Shown piece after piece: positions 13,566 to 26,574 of a stretch of DNA of 64,000 nucleotides. A program made the translations under genes and the position numbers. The number at the start of each line of letters is the position of its first letter. The first letter of the stretch is position 1. The notes beneath the pieces were generated by a model. The model had not been told where the DNA came from, searched no databases, and saw only the letters and a program-made list of their open reading frames with translations. Source of the DNA: Pseudoscleropodium purum (taxonomy: Eukaryota > Streptophyta > Bryopsida > Hypnales > Brachytheciaceae). The stretch spans positions 42,026,243-42,090,242 of the forward strand of contig OZ017796.1 in NCBI GenBank assembly GCA_963969395.1. The letters are read 5' to 3'.

Positions 13566-14216
13566 CCCCTAAATGCCGAAGACCTTTTTGAGGTTCTAAG
13601 AATTTATTCTAAATTAAACAAAAAGGTCAACATTTTGATAAGTTGTATCAATTTTTTTAAAATTGTAACTATACAAATTCAAACTAGATATGCTAGAGAT
13701 CACATTGGAAAAGAAAACACAACAATATCACTTATAGATAGAAAAATTACAATGTTTGATCATGAAGGTGTTAAAACTGTGAAAGTAAGTTGAAGTCTTC
13801 CAATGCTCTTTTCACTTGTCAAATCTGAAAAAATGGTCACCAAAAAATATGAGGTTTAAAGAGATAACATGCATAACCATGATCAATTTATGGCTTTTCA
13901 AAATCTCTTCTACAATTTTTAAGAATGAATTTCTAATGTGAATTTTTCTTAGAGATCTAGTGTATTTGAGGCTTATTTCCAAGAGCTCTCAACATTGCAA
14001 AAAGTGAAGATTGCAATGGACACCCATGCACAAAATCTTGAATAAAAATTTTCCAATCAATCATTTTCAAAATTGGATTTTTGATGCTAAAACTAGACTT
14101 CAAAAATAAATTTTCAAAAATATAAAGTACTAAAACACGAAAATACTTGGGGTTAGGTTTTATTTAACTTCAAAGTAAGGTGGACATCAAAATTTGGTAC
14201 CTTGAGCATTTAGGGG
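13566..14216. mobile_element. TTAA-flanked non-autonomous element, 651 bp
   Basis: The element begins CCCCTAAATGC and ends with its exact inverse GCATTTAGGGG, and each end abuts TTAA (13562-13565 and 14217-14220). The interior is AT-rich and without a long ORF. It belongs with the elements at 30,090, 31,700, 42,131 and 61,218. The superfamily could be piggyBac-like or another group that targets TTAA. Confidence 0.65.
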
Positions 14217-14939
14217 TTAAGAATTCCAAAACCAAGACCATGGATATGACCCACGGAGACTAAAGAAGAGCTGTCGCTGCCGGTTCCTTAGGATTGGTAC
14301 CTGTGCAAACCATTCTCTGTAAGCATCATTGCTTTGCCTACCATATGAAAAAAGCAAGCATTCCCAGTTCATGCCGGGCCACCCGGTATTCTGATCTTGC
14401 TAGTTGGCGAGACAGAGATTGCAATTTTAACACTGTTTGCAAGGTTTTAGTTGTCTTTGGCAAGATTCTTCAAGTAGAAATTAACTGATTGAGGGTCTAG
14501 CCACACAGAACTCAACTGGTATTCACAAGTAAGACCTTGTAAAAAACAATTGACTAGTTTGAGTTGACAAGTTCAAGAACAGTTACGTTTGATATTTACA
14601 AGCAATCTGATATCCCGCTCCAAGGTAGCAGCTCATGGTGTACCATGCACTGTTTTTTACAAATTAAATTTCTAACTTGTGAAGCGATTATGAATGGGTA
14701 GTCAACAAAGATAACGTTACACGTAGTTTCTTGTCTCCCCGAGTTTGCGAAAATAGATTTTTAATTCTTCACTGTTTAGCATTTGGCTCTTTTTTTCTAA
14801 ATTTAGACCAGTGACACCTGAGCAAAACGGGGAAGAAGAAGAGATGCCTATCACCCCAGGCCATTGCCATATGCATTTCGACTGGCACCCACTCGCATTC
14901 CGGAGCTGGAAGGAGCTCTTCGGCACCATCACCAAGCTC

Positions 14940-17900
14940 ATAGCCCCATAAATTGGAATCGCGTGTACAGAGCCTACATTAGAGCTCTGGAGTACTTGTT
15001 GAAAAGCCTTGGAATCAAATTAAGTGCGAGAATAAAACCTTCGAAAATAACTTTGGAATATACTGGTTTATTTGTCTCAAAAAATCCCAAGAAAACCCGA
15101 GGAATCAACACAGCTAGGTCATTAACAAGCGTGTCAGATTCAAAAGCTTTAGACCACCAGCATTCACAGGCAGGCAGGCGAGGGAACTGGGAATGAGGGT
15201 GGAAACTCAGGGGCATGATTCACAGCAAGAGAGCGTGTGAGGGAAATGTGAGCTGTGTACGAAATGGGAAATCGAACTGTGATAATGCCAGCCCCGGCGC
15301 ACGCACAGAACCGCATTCTCAGGAGTTCCTTTGAAACCTGGCCTCTTCCACGGCCCCTCGTTGCGCCTCACCCGGTGTCTGTCAGTCCTTGTGCGTCGTG
15401 TTGGGTGAGGTTGGGTTGTTTTGTCTTATCCCGCCAGGCCTCTTGTGGCTGGGGGTATTGTATTATATCGTTTTGAAATGAAATTTCGTTTCATTTGTGT
15501 CAAAAAAAAAAAATCTGGGCTCTTCCCGCCGGGCCGCCTCCGACCCTGGGCAGATTCTGACTTCTGTATTGAATGCGAAGGTGGTCCTCTTGATGTGCTG
15601 CACGTGCATGTAAACGTCAAATTCATTAAAAGTGGAGCAATTCGATCTGGCACCAAAAAATGTGGCATACAATCAAGTGCAGAAATGTCTAAAACCTAAG
15701 ACAGACACGGATTTATGTTTCAGAAAGTAAGCGCGTTTTTACAGGTGCTCTCAGAAGTGCCACAGTATTGGAAATTTGGAATACCGCCAATTTAACGAGT
15801 TTGACGTTATTGGAATTGGGGACGAGGCCCGGCCCGACCTGCCTGCCACAAACATTGCCATCTGGACCCGACAAGAACGTTTACAACTTGCAACGCCAAC
15901 CTAGAAAAGCTGTTGGTTTATCACTTGTCTAATAAATGTTCTCCCATATTTTATTTACAGTTTTAGGAATCAATGACATCTCTTGAAATGCAAAGCCAGA
16001 GTTGTTGTGGGAGTAATAGGCCATGTGCAAGAACTAAAGTGACCAAGGTTGGCATTCCTACCACTGCAAGTAAGGTTCAAGCCTCTTGGATACTTGTGTG
16101 TTTGATTCTTTGAGTTGGTCCTGGAATGGATTTTAGGTCTCTACGGAAGGAATGGTAGTGCACAGCACTTTTGAGGGGGTATAGATGGCAGATTTGAGAG
16201 TTGTAGTGCGTCTGTAGCTTGGTGCTGGCTCCTTTGTTTCCGGTGTGAGTTCCATCATCGTTTCACAGGGGTACTCGGAGGAGGCATTGTAAGTGTGAGT
16301 ATGAATTTGGAGGTTTTAGGATGGTCATTCAGACAGGGTCGGGTTGTGGACAGAGTTCGTTGAGGACATGTTTTCTACGAATGTGATTACTTTCTGTGTG
16401 TGTTCGTGTAAAAGACTTCGTCGTTGGGAGTATTTGAGGGCAGAGACTTGCATACACGGAAAATGACTTATGCTTTCCCCACATTGTCTCGGTATATGAG
16501 AGAAACTTCTCAGATTGGGGTCGTCTGTATTGTTAGATTGGGTGGCAAGTTGACTTTACATTATTTGTTACATTTGGCTAGTTTGATTTATTCTTGTTTA
16601 TCTATTAGCGACGGTGCGGTAGTCGTGCATTGCATATCAGTAGAGGCTCCAGATTCTCCAGACATTTCCGTCTGCTTTATCCTATCAGTGAGGGCGAAAA
16701 ATTAGAGTCACCTTAAAAAAATATTAGTGTTACTAAACTTTGTTTGGGGTGGAAATTTCTATAATGCCAGAGAGGGTTCGACACATCAACCCGCACTGTA
16801 CCAAAATAGTTTTACTTTCGTGAATTACCGTCACGGCGTCACATGCACTCAAGGAGTCAAGAATGAATCAGTGTGCCTTTGAGAAGTGGAGATTGTAGAG
16901 AAGATTGTTGAGAGGTTCACAAATTTGCCAAGGACTAATTTTATTTTCTGGAAATTAATACAATAAATAAATAAAATATACTTTCGCGCTGCTATAATTA
17001 GTCGGTATTTCGAAACTTTTGGAAATGCGGGTCACCAGTGTAGCACTGTAGCACTGAGAGGTGCTGTCTACACCTGCAACTTATTAAATATTGCATGATG
17101 GTGTAGGACACGTCAGTTCTGTGGAATTTGTCAGGCGACAGGTTATGTCAGCCAGCGGTAAACTAAAGTCCATTGCAAGGACCAAGTGGCTCTGTATGCA
17201 CTACCGTAAAGCAGTCCTATTTAATATCACTCCGTTCAGGCGCGCATGATTCAGCTTTAGTAATGAGGTTTTGGAGCATTCATTGTGAGTTTGTAATGAG
17301 ATGTGGATAAGTTATATGGTGCTGCATGGAAACCGGAAACCTAATCCTGTGAAAGATGGACTTGGGTTTCCAGAAGTCTAGAACCTTTTTCATACTTGAA
17401 CACCTTGTGACTTAACAGAGTGATAGTAAGAGAGAGGAACACACGACGTAGTACTAGAGAAGGTTGAAAGGAAGGGGGTCTGGATGTGCGCGTCATGACA
17501 TGCAGACTTCTACTGATCACACACCACATTACGGGCACACTTCACGTAGAGTTTCACCACACGGTTCCCTTGTTTTCTCGCTTCTACGATAGATGAGTTT
17601 TGTGATGTGTTACAGTTGACTACCTGTAGACAGTTCGAGCATTTTCTCTTCACGAGGTCTGTTTGGAATCCTGGAATTATGAAGACATGTTCGAGTTCAA
17701 TTCTGAAATCCTTTGACTTCGTCTGAAGTGTTGGAAACCGGGGTTTGGAACTCTTCATTACTTACTGCTACAGAAGCCCTTGTAAGTAGAGAAGGTGCAC
17801 AATTAACTAACCTGTTCCAAAATGTTGCGGTATCTGGTTGCAGATGCTCAGTTAGACACTTGGAAATGCACCAAGGAGAGGTGAAGAATTGGTTGAGGGA

Positions 17901-19445
17901 CAGCTGAAGAATTCGGAATAATTGTTCTGTTTCCGGAACACTAAAAGGTAACCAGGTCATGTTCAAACGCAGTGTCAAGTTATGGGAATTTCTGAAAATG
18001 CTAGGTTGGAGAAAAAGGAATATCTTATGATTGCAAAAATCCAGTAATGAAGTGAGAAGTTGACAAATGGATAGTGAAAAGGGTATAACTTCCCTTTGTC
18101 ATCAAAACCCCACAAATTCCCCTGTGGCTGGAGTCATGTCTTGCACGTTGCCATTGCAAAGACTACGAATTCATATCGATAGTCGAAGCCATTTGCAATG
18201 TAAGTTTCCATGTGGAGACTTGGAATCAACTGTTGCAAAGTATGTTTTGGATAGATACGGTTAGTGATCATCAGGCTGTATGAACGCTGTGTCAGTTCTC
18301 CGTTGTCGTTGTCAGGCTGCCTGAGTCTTTCAGCGTTTGATTTCGTTATTTCTTCTTTCTGGTGTCATTTTTCTTTTGCGCTCAGATGATTGAAATTGGT
18401 TAAGGTAGAGACAACCAGAATCGCCACTATTGCTGTTAAATTTTTACATGTGAATGTTAGCGAATAGAAGAGTACATTTTTTGGATACCGTACGCCAAAG
18501 GAATGAAGTGTCAAATTTGTTTTAAAGATATATTCTGGAATGATTCAGGGATTTTTCCCAGCTGATCATGGGAGGCTTCTTGGTTTCAGTGTGTCAAACT
18601 GCTCCGTTTATTGGCCTTGCGGAGCAGCAATTTAGTGTTGAAGCTAGAATTCTTTTAGCGGAAGCCGTGTCTGGATTTTAGAAGCTCCTCATAGCTGAAC
18701 ACCTTGGTTTTATCTGATTGATTCCGAATTTTCATCATTACCACACCTTATCCTTAGAATGCTATCGATCCTGGTTTATAGAATCCATAGTGTCGCTGAA
18801 TTTATCGTCTAAAAGAGCGGATGAGACATGAGTTGAATACTTTGATACGTTGAATACCCCAGTGAATAGATCTCCAAATCCCAAGTGAGTCAAATCCCCA
18901 ATCACTCTAAATTTTGTTGCATTTCTCAATGTGGAAAGTTGAGATTGCACTCACCGAGGATCCAGTATGAGCTCCTTGAACACTAGATTGATAAGTTAAA
19001 GCCATATTTCCAGCTTGACACCACAAATTCTTTCCTACCTGTCCAATAATGTCAATAACTTTCAGAGCATACAGGAATTCCTACCACATTTCAGTCCGTA
19101 AATACCGACAACGGAACGTCTCCACTTATCGTCAAATTCGATAAATCTGGCACTTACTCCGATGGCCATCTAAGACCTTGAACTATACCTTAGGTTTTCG
19201 AGTTGTATGCACTTGAACGTCTCTACATTGTCACTCTGAATTGCACAATTTCAACGAATTTCACGGCAATTGATGCACTCAGAACGTAACCTTGGACGAA
19301 TTTGTATGTGTTCATGTTCTCCACTCTGAGTTGCAAACCTTCAACGACTTTCACTACAATTCTTGCCCTACCTAACACACCATGCTCTAATCCATTTCTG
19401 TTTGTGCAAGCAGGAGAAACAGCAACCTTGATCTGGGTATCCACG
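14940..19445. other. 5' flank of receptor kinase gene 2
   Basis: No intact gene. Bases 15,255-15,470 are noticeably GC-richer than their surroundings and lie between the minus-strand relic exon and the plus-strand kinase gene, so they may be an old divergent promoter/5'-UTR (inference). Bases 15,960-19,445 are collinear with 34,740-38,371, and from about 16,690 also with the start of the window. Confidence 0.5.
15613..15808. mobile_element. MITE of the GTCAATTTCGTT family
   Basis: The left end AACGTCAAATTCATTAAA pairs with the right end GGAATACCGCCAATTTAACGAGTTTGACGTT as inverted repeats. The interior shares the patches GGATTTATGTTTCAGA and GTGCCACAGTATTGGAA with the intron-1 copies of the receptor kinase genes. 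No coding sequence. Confidence 0.6.
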
Positions 19446-22400
19446 ATGATGCCCTTCCTAGTTCTCACACTAGTAGCAGCAGCAATCCTAACCCTAACTT
19501 CGCCATCAGTCTTTGCTCAGCCCGCCCCTTCACAAGCCGACTTCCTCAGCATCGACTGCGGCGCGACCACCGCCTACACCGACCCCATCAGTGGCATCAA
19601 CTGGGTCCCTGATGCCAAGTACACTTCAGTCGGCACCAACGTGGCGGCTGTCCCAGGAGGTTCCACCACCGCCAACAACACAGAGGCTCTAACGCTCCGT
19701 TACTTCAAAGATGCTCGGAAGAAGTTCTGCTACGAGCTTCCCGTGGTGGCCAACCAGACGTATTTGATCGTTGCGACGTTCTGGTATGGGAACTATGATG
19801 CACTGAGTAAGCCGCCCGTGTTTAAGATGGCGATCGATGCCACGGAGATGGCGGATATTGATTTGACTGATGCGGTGTGGGCATTGGCTATCATGCGGAA
19901 GGAGTATGTAAGGAGAGTGGGGCTGAAGCAGATGACTATGTCGGTGTGTTTTTATCAGGACCCGACGTCATTGACCACGCCGTTTGTGTCATCGATTGAG
20001 ATGAGGTGGTTGTATCCATCTGCGTATGATCTGCCGTGGATCGATGAAGGGAAGTTCTTATCTCTGATCAATCGGGAAGATTTCGGGGGGGTCAAGACAT
20101 TGAGGTGAGTGCTCTCTATCGAAGAGCCCCAAGTTCTACCGTGGGTGAAGAATGAAAAAAAGACCAGAAAACGTCAATTTTGTTAAAATGGCATAATTCC
20201 AACTCCAAAAATTTCGACTTGTATGTACATACAAGTCTGAAGTCTAGGTCAGGTGGATTTATATTTCAGAGCAGATGTTCTGAAAGGTGCCATTGAAGTA
20301 TTGGAATAGCGCCAATTTAACGAAATTGACCTCTTAAGCATGAAGCTAAAAAACATAACTTTAGACTTTAGATTTGATCGTATTTTGTTTATTCCGTCAA
20401 TATGCTCTTAATTATACAGGTACTTTTCTTTTGGCTAGAATCAAGAGGGATTTGTAATCTTTTCTGGTTTCGTACTGACGGGGCAGTGGTCGTGATGCAC
20501 TGGTTGCCTGGGGTGGCATTACCTTAACGTAAGAAAGTTAGTCTAAATGTACGCTTATTTTACTGAAGTAGGATGGTATGGAATGCACACATATTCCAGT
20601 AACCTTATTTGTGCATAACCCTTGCAGCATGCCTATCTAGAAGAAGAAAAAATTTGAAAGTTTAGAAAAAGGCACTTGCCTACGGGGTAAGTACTGTACA
20701 ATACATTTCGATTCAACCTACCGGTGGAATCGCTTTTCCGGGCTTCGAGTGGTACTGTCGATGTGGCTTACATTTGAAAAGTGACCTGCATCATTTGTCA
20801 TTGTTTATATCATATTAGAACTCGTATCAGGATAGTATATATGAATTCGTATCAAAGCACAAAGCTCAGTCAGTCTAGATCGGCGACCTCACGTTGCCAT
20901 TCCCGGAAAGGAAATGCGGATGACCATTCCCACCTCCCTGTTGAATAAATCAAAGACATCTGGTCCGTGGGCAAACCCTATGAAGAACATTTATTAGAGC
21001 ATCGCCATCTGTTAGCACTCCATTTGACCACGGCATCAAGAAGTGGTGAGGCACTTACTGCCTTCTGAGATGTGGCGAGGCACTCAAGAACCTATTCTAC
21101 ACACCAACCACCCCTTCAAGTCGTGGCTAGAGTTCTTCTCTTTCTTCTTACACCTCTCACTATTGTCACTAGCCTCCGTATTTTCCACTAAGGTCATAAT
21201 CAAAGTTGACTAAGTTGGAATGAGTGTAAAACTACCCGCTACAAATGCCGTTTGTTGCCAAGCGAATTTGGGAGTGACAAGAGAAATAGCACAACTTTTA
21301 ATTAACATGACGATGTGCTTGTGTACAACCGTATTTGTGTAGACAGGCGTGGAAAAGCCTAGAGTGACATTGCCGAGGCTAGTGGCGATGCTCTCACTGA
21401 AGGCGACAGAAAGTTGCATCAAAGAGTCGTCCGACCATTCTCCTGGCAATGGCCTTGAGGTCGCCGTTGCTACAGTCTATCCGTCAAGATCATGTGCGAT
21501 TGTTGATCTTATATCAGAACTCGTACAGTCGTACTAGAGCCGTGCAAGAACGCGTTTTAGAGCTGGAAGCAGTGTGTGTCTGTTCAAACAGGGCAAGTTT
21601 TTGATCTGGTTTGGGAAATGTTAATTGTGAGTATGAAACGCAGATATCCAGATGATGCATATGACCGGGTATGGAATCCATCCTTCGTAGATGGAACAAC
21701 AAAATTATCGACAACAGCGAGTATAGCTGATCGGAATCTGGGAATTATGCCTCCGCAAGCAGTGCTACAAACCGCCATAACCGCGACCAATCTTTCCAAC
21801 CTTGTTCTACCTTACCCTTACGGACCTGCTAAGTCTCATCTCCAATGCGTCTATATCTTGTACTTCGCCGAAATTTCAGCCACTGCTAATGCTACTTCCA
21901 GGGCGTTTAAAATCAGCGTTCCACAAGACACGAGTCCCATTCGTGACGTCCCGGTCAATATTTTTACTTTGTCGGGGGGTGTCAACAAGGCCGAGGTAAT
22001 ATTTTGGGAAAACATGTCAATGTCAGACACCTCAGCCGTGACCCTCAAATTACATGATCCTCCGACTCTTGACGGTCCCCTTGTCAGTGGAGCCGAACTG
22101 TTTTTTAAATATCCGTTTTCGGCACTTCCTACCAATGCCGATGATGGTAGGTTACTCTCCCGCATTTGAACGGTAGTGAACAGGAGGGGTGGGAGAGCTT
22201 GCAATTTTTAATGCAATTTTCCGCTGTTTATGATTTGACCCCCTCATTATTTTGAGGTCTACCGAGATATTGTTTCCAACCACTTGTCCCGGACCAGGGT
22301 TTCCAAGTTTTGGATGCAATTACCTCTATTTTGGGAACCAGAAGCTGGTCCTCCCTCATATGTTGAGGACTATGTTTCAGGATTGTTTACTGAAGTGTGT

Positions 22401-25400
22401 GATTCTCCTTTATGTTCAGCTGCTGCGCTTGAGACCATCAAGGTGGCTTTATCGTTGACTAGTTGGTCTGGGGACCCCTGTTTGCCGGTCCCTTACGACT
22501 GGATCATATGTGGTGCTGGAACTTCTCCGAGAGTGCTCAAAGTGTAAGACTTCTATGGAATTGCATTTGGACGAGGGATGAAACGCTGTTCAAGGTCGAT
22601 GCAGGCTTCAGCTTGGGCATGGGCAACCTTTTGTTAATAGCACCAAGGTTTCTTCGTTGTTGAAGATTACTGATTGATTACTTGTTGGTTGTGTTTTTCA
22701 GGAAATTAAATGGTTACAATCTTACAGGCGAGATTCCTGATGCTTTTGCACAGTTAACTTCTCTTAAATCTTTGTAAGTGTTTTACACCCAAACCGTTGG
22801 GTTAGAAGAATTCCCTTCTGCAATGAAATTAATTGGTAGGCATATCAGAGTCATGGCATATATTGGTGTCCAGGGAGAATAAGTAGGGGTTATTGACATT
22901 GCTTGCTTGCAATTTCAATTTCATCTCCTGTCTACTGTTTTTAGGCCTTAGCCCTTGCAATTCTGAGTCTCAAAGTAATGTAGAGATTTCACACCGCTTA
23001 ATATACAGTAATTGCTTCCATTCACAGAGCAGTAGTCTTAGATACTTGAAAAGAGTGAAACCAAAATCAAGGGGTTCCAAGTTGAACGTGTCTTTGTCTT
23101 TGATGTTGTGCAGGCAGCTTGCAGATAACAGTTTAAGTGGTTCTATTCCTGATTCTCTGGGAAATCTTCCAGCATTAACAGAACTGTAAGTACATCCTCT
23201 GTCTCCTCAAATCTGACATGCTAATCTTCTATAGCTAATGTATCGCACAGAGCAAAAAAGTGATAAATGATTCAATTTCTTGGCTTTTAATATTCCAATG
23301 TACTTATTTAATGCTCCAGAAACAAACCTCTAACGCAGCTCCATATGACTGACCACTCCACTTCTCATACATGTTTCATCAGAATTTTCACCAACAACAA
23401 CATCACTGGGACAGTTCCTGCAGCCTTGCAAAGGTCAGGGCTGGCGTTGGAGTAAGCAACTGAACCTCCTCTCTTTCGCAAATTTCCGACCCCTCCGAGT
23501 ACCATAAACTGTAGTGACCATCAGATTCGTCCAAATCTTGAAATCTCCAGAACTTGGCACGTTTTTTTAAAATCCTCAATTCTATTCCGGACTGAGCTTT
23601 TACATGTCTGAGTACTTTGATGTGACAATATTCATGATTTGAAACATGTCACAATTTCAACGAACATGACCATAGACACACCTGAGCACGGATAAGTCCT
23701 AATTTCCGACACTAAAGTTGACCTAACTAAAAGATACTGTAAAGTCAGAATTGAAACCTTGCTGTTTGATTGAAATCTATTCTCTAGCATTGGATTCACT
23801 CAGTATTGAGCCCTTATGTTGTCTCGACTGTGAATGGAAACCCCATGTGTAATTTTCAGCATTGACATGGGCCAGAATTACGAATACTGTTAATTTAGGA
23901 GATACACTGGTCACGCTGCATGATTGGGACCTACAGCGTTGGTTTGATTCAATACTGAGCCCTATCGTCTGCCTACAATCTACATGTCCATATTCTTCAG
24001 CGTTGGCTTGAGCAGTTATTGAGCCATCTGTTGCGTTGGCTTGCTTGTGCACACAGCATCCGAGGCAACCCCGTGTGCAACTGTTCTCAGGTCATTCCCC
24101 CCTCAAGTCCCACCACTCCCACGAGTACCAAGAAGAAGTCGTCCAACACAGGTGTGGTAGCGGGCGTGGTGGGCTGCATCCTGGGCGTGGTGGTGATCGG
24201 AGCTCTCCTGCTCGTCTTCTGTTGCATTCGGAAACGTAACAAGGCGAAGGCGGACAAATTAATGGACCTACCCAACCACCAGGTCAGTAATGGTGCTGGG
24301 GACATGAACAACGGAGCTGTGGCGATGGCGAACGGGAGCGTGCAAGGGGCGAAGGCTTACTCGTTTGCGGAGGTGACGTCCGCCACGCAGAACTTCAGCA
24401 GGAAGATTGGAGAAGGAGGATTCGGGCCTGTGTACTATGGCAAGCTAGGGGGCCGAGAAGTGGCGGTCAAGGTCTCGGATGTCAATTCTCGACAAGGGGT
24501 TAATGAATTCAACAATGAGGTGCAGACTCCATTCCATCTTTTAATTTATCCCTCTTAAATTTCTAGGCCTAGAGTTTTCCAACTTCTTAATGAATGTTTG
24601 GTCCCTTCATAACCATGCCAAGGCTCGTTTGTCAGCACTCAGAGCTGGACTCGCTTGAGTTACGGATTTGGCGCTCTCTGTGACTCTCTCTCTCTCCTGT
24701 CCAGCAACATTCAAATCATATTCTGTGCTTTGTTTATGGGAGTCCTAATTAATTTTGAATTGTTTCTGGCCAGGTACAACTGCTATCAAGAGTGCACCAC
24801 AAGAATCTGGTTTCACTGGTGGGATATTGCCTTGAAAGCAAGAATCAAATGTTGGTGTACGAGTTTTTGCACAAGGGTACTGTTCGTGAACACCTCTATG
24901 GTAAGCCATCTATCGACTTCGAATCTGGTGTCCAATAACAGAGCAAGCTGAGTCTTCATAGTTTCGATTTTGTTCTTTTGAGCATATTTCAATTTTGGGT
25001 TCATTAAGTGTACTAGCTGTGTAAAATAGTGATTTTCTTTTGTTTGCAATCAAATACAAAATTGCATTGAAAGACTCGTTTTATAGTACATGTTTTCATG
25101 CATTACTAAGTTTTAAGGAATATGCACCCAAAATTGCCACTTGGAATGAATGCACCTAGTATATACATTTCATTTGGCAATTGTGGGTGCACATACGTTT
25201 GAAACATTCTCACCCATTTTTGTAATTCATTGTTCTTGTAATTTTGTTGCACTCTGTTCTATTCCATTGTATTTTAGTTTTTTATTTGGCTTGTGTTTAG
25301 TGAAATGTGCATACAGTTGTATTCTAGTAATAGTAGTATGACTTGACAATGCAGGCTCTCCTTTGGCACATGAGGATCCCCTAGATTGGAAAATGCGGTT

Positions 25401-26574
25401 GGATATTGCTCTAAACTCTGCACAGGGTCTTGAGTATCTTCACAATGGTTGTACCCCAAATATTATTCACCGTGACGTGAAGAGCAACAACATCCTCCTC
25501 ACTAACAATTTTGTGGCTAAGGTGGCCGACTTTGGTATTTCTAGATTAGGCCCTGAAACTGGAGAAGCTTCCTATGTCTCCACCGTGGTCAAAGGAACAG
25601 TTGGATATTTGGATCCTGAGTAAGCACACTTACAATATTTATTTGAATCTCTTTTGGTTTTCCATTCCATGATCGTATTCATTTTATTAGTAAAATGCCA
25701 CCAACTACTTCCCCATGGATAAGGCTTTAGTATATTTGCCTTAATTGCAAACTCTGACCTAAAAAGCAACTTGGACTTGTGTTTCAATTGGCAACAAGAG
25801 TTTAACATAAATAAACTAGTCCATTCATTGGAAGCTTGCTTTTTGAATTGCCCATCTCAAGTTCGAGCGTTTTGGAATTACTGAACTAAAACCTTCCACC
25901 TTGTTGACCGATCCTCAAATCTTTACTCTTTGTTGATTGTCGAGCTTTGGGCACATGAATGCCACACTTATGACCCTCCAATGTATCTTTTAGCAAAGAT
26001 GCCTAGATCCTAGAATAGATCCTGCGCATGACTAGTTCTTCCACTCTTTATTGCTTCAATCCAACGAAGCCGTGTTCCTACCCAAAACAGAGAACAAGTT
26101 TCTCCTTGCTAGGCCAGTCGCCCATCTTAATTTCTTGCTCCTAACCTTGCGTCCCTCCTCTCGTGCTGCAGGTACTCACTCACTCACAATTTGACTGAGA
26201 AGTCCGACGTGTACAGCTTCGGTGTAGTCCTGCTGGAGCTTCTCTGCGGCCGCAAGCCCATCGACAAGACTCTGGAAGATGAAAGCGAGTGGCACATCAG
26301 CTACAAGGTGCGCAACTCTCTCCAAGCCGGCGACATCGACAGCATACTGGACCCCGTGGTGAAGAGCTGCCACCCCAACATGAACAGCGTGTGGAAAGTA
26401 GCGGAGGTTGCCATCCAGAGCTTGGAGCCTAAGGGCGTGCACCGACCCTTCATGCGAGATATCGTTCGGGAGCTTCGAGAAGCCATTGTGCTTGAAGCAG
26501 GGCGCTCACATGCCTCGTACTCCTCTGATCAGTCGTCGAATTTTACGAACACGGCACGACCTGCGCTGCGTTGA
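19446..26574 (+). CDS. malectin-like LRR receptor kinase (LRR-RLK subfamily I), gene 2
   Basis: Paralogue of gene 1, 918 aa. Exons: 19446-20104, 21644-22146, 22420-22543, 22702-22773, 23114-23185, 23383-23451, 24057-24519, 24774-24900, 25355-25619, 26172-26574. Start at ATGATGCCC aligns with the MTRPSPPFL start of gene 1; an in-frame ATG at 19302 lies in sequence that is 5' flank in gene 1. Order: signal peptide, malectin-like domain, WSGDPC, three LRRs, membrane helix (with a Cys in place of a Gly), kinase with GEGGFG (618-623), Lys638, catalytic Asp737 and DFG (755-757). All catalytic residues are present. A stop after NTARPALR removes about 20 C-terminal residues found in gene 1; the sequence after the stop still resembles gene 1's tail. 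Intron 1 is 1,539 bp because of insertions. Confidence 0.92.
20170..20332. mobile_element. MITE in intron 1 of gene 2 (GTCAATTTCGTT family)
   Basis: The left end AACGTCAATTTTGTTAAAATGG is answered by GCGCCAATTTAACGAAATTGACCT at the right. It is orthologous in position to 3463-3585 and 39110-39266, so one insertion was copied with the gene. Confidence 0.65.
20882..21486. mobile_element. 605-bp insertion private to gene 2 intron 1
   Basis: Absent from the matching intron of gene 3, where TCTAGATCATGTATGATTG is continuous. It is flanked by the direct repeat AGATC (20877-20881 and 21487-21491). GGCGACCTCACG near the left edge recurs inverted as CTTGAGGTCGCC at about 21,450-21,463, suggesting terminal inverted repeats about 25 bp long. 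No transposase; the superfamily is unresolved. Confidence 0.55.

Larger units (their letters stand above)
10755..14939 (-). pseudogene. thioredoxin/GST N-terminal-like protein, probably plastid, broken
   Basis: Read on the minus strand. Exon 1, 14939-14818, starts MVPKSSFQLRNAS and is Ser/Asn-rich like a transit peptide. A possible exon 2 starts at 14300 (GTNPKEPAATALL, then stop). Exon 3 is 11960-11921 (HIVEFWGLPYE), exon 4 11327-11260 (FCEIAREALSELEVPYIY), exon 5 11097-11034 (CARGSAKRDLLL), exon 6 10928-10755 (YLEDPN, then TGAAMFESHDIEEYV). The pattern FCxIxREALxELExPY...CARGS.KRD...YLEDPNTG..MFES fits plant proteins with a GST/thioredoxin-like N-terminal fold. It is broken by a reading-frame mismatch between exons 4 and 5, a 4-bp TAAT insertion giving a stop at 10855-10857, and a frameshift in exon 1 relative to the copy at 34,531-34,408. 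Transposons fill the gap at 12.1-14.2 kb. The family assignment is from motif recall. Confidence 0.55.

Noticed and set aside
13562..14220. CCCCTAAA ends as interstitial telomere repeats
   Set aside because: Single copies in inverted orientation next to TTAA, not tandem arrays; they are transposon termini.
19302..19445. Upstream in-frame ATG for gene 2 (and 38,330 for gene 3)
   Set aside because: The matching DNA before gene 1 has stops, and the signal peptide begins at the downstream ATG shared by all copies.
22284..22419. Open stretch leading into exon 3 of gene 2, which could be an extra exon
   Set aside because: In genes 1 and 3 the same stretch is not open in that frame. Splicing G to CT at the TTCAG acceptor gives the expected ALETIK sequence in all three.
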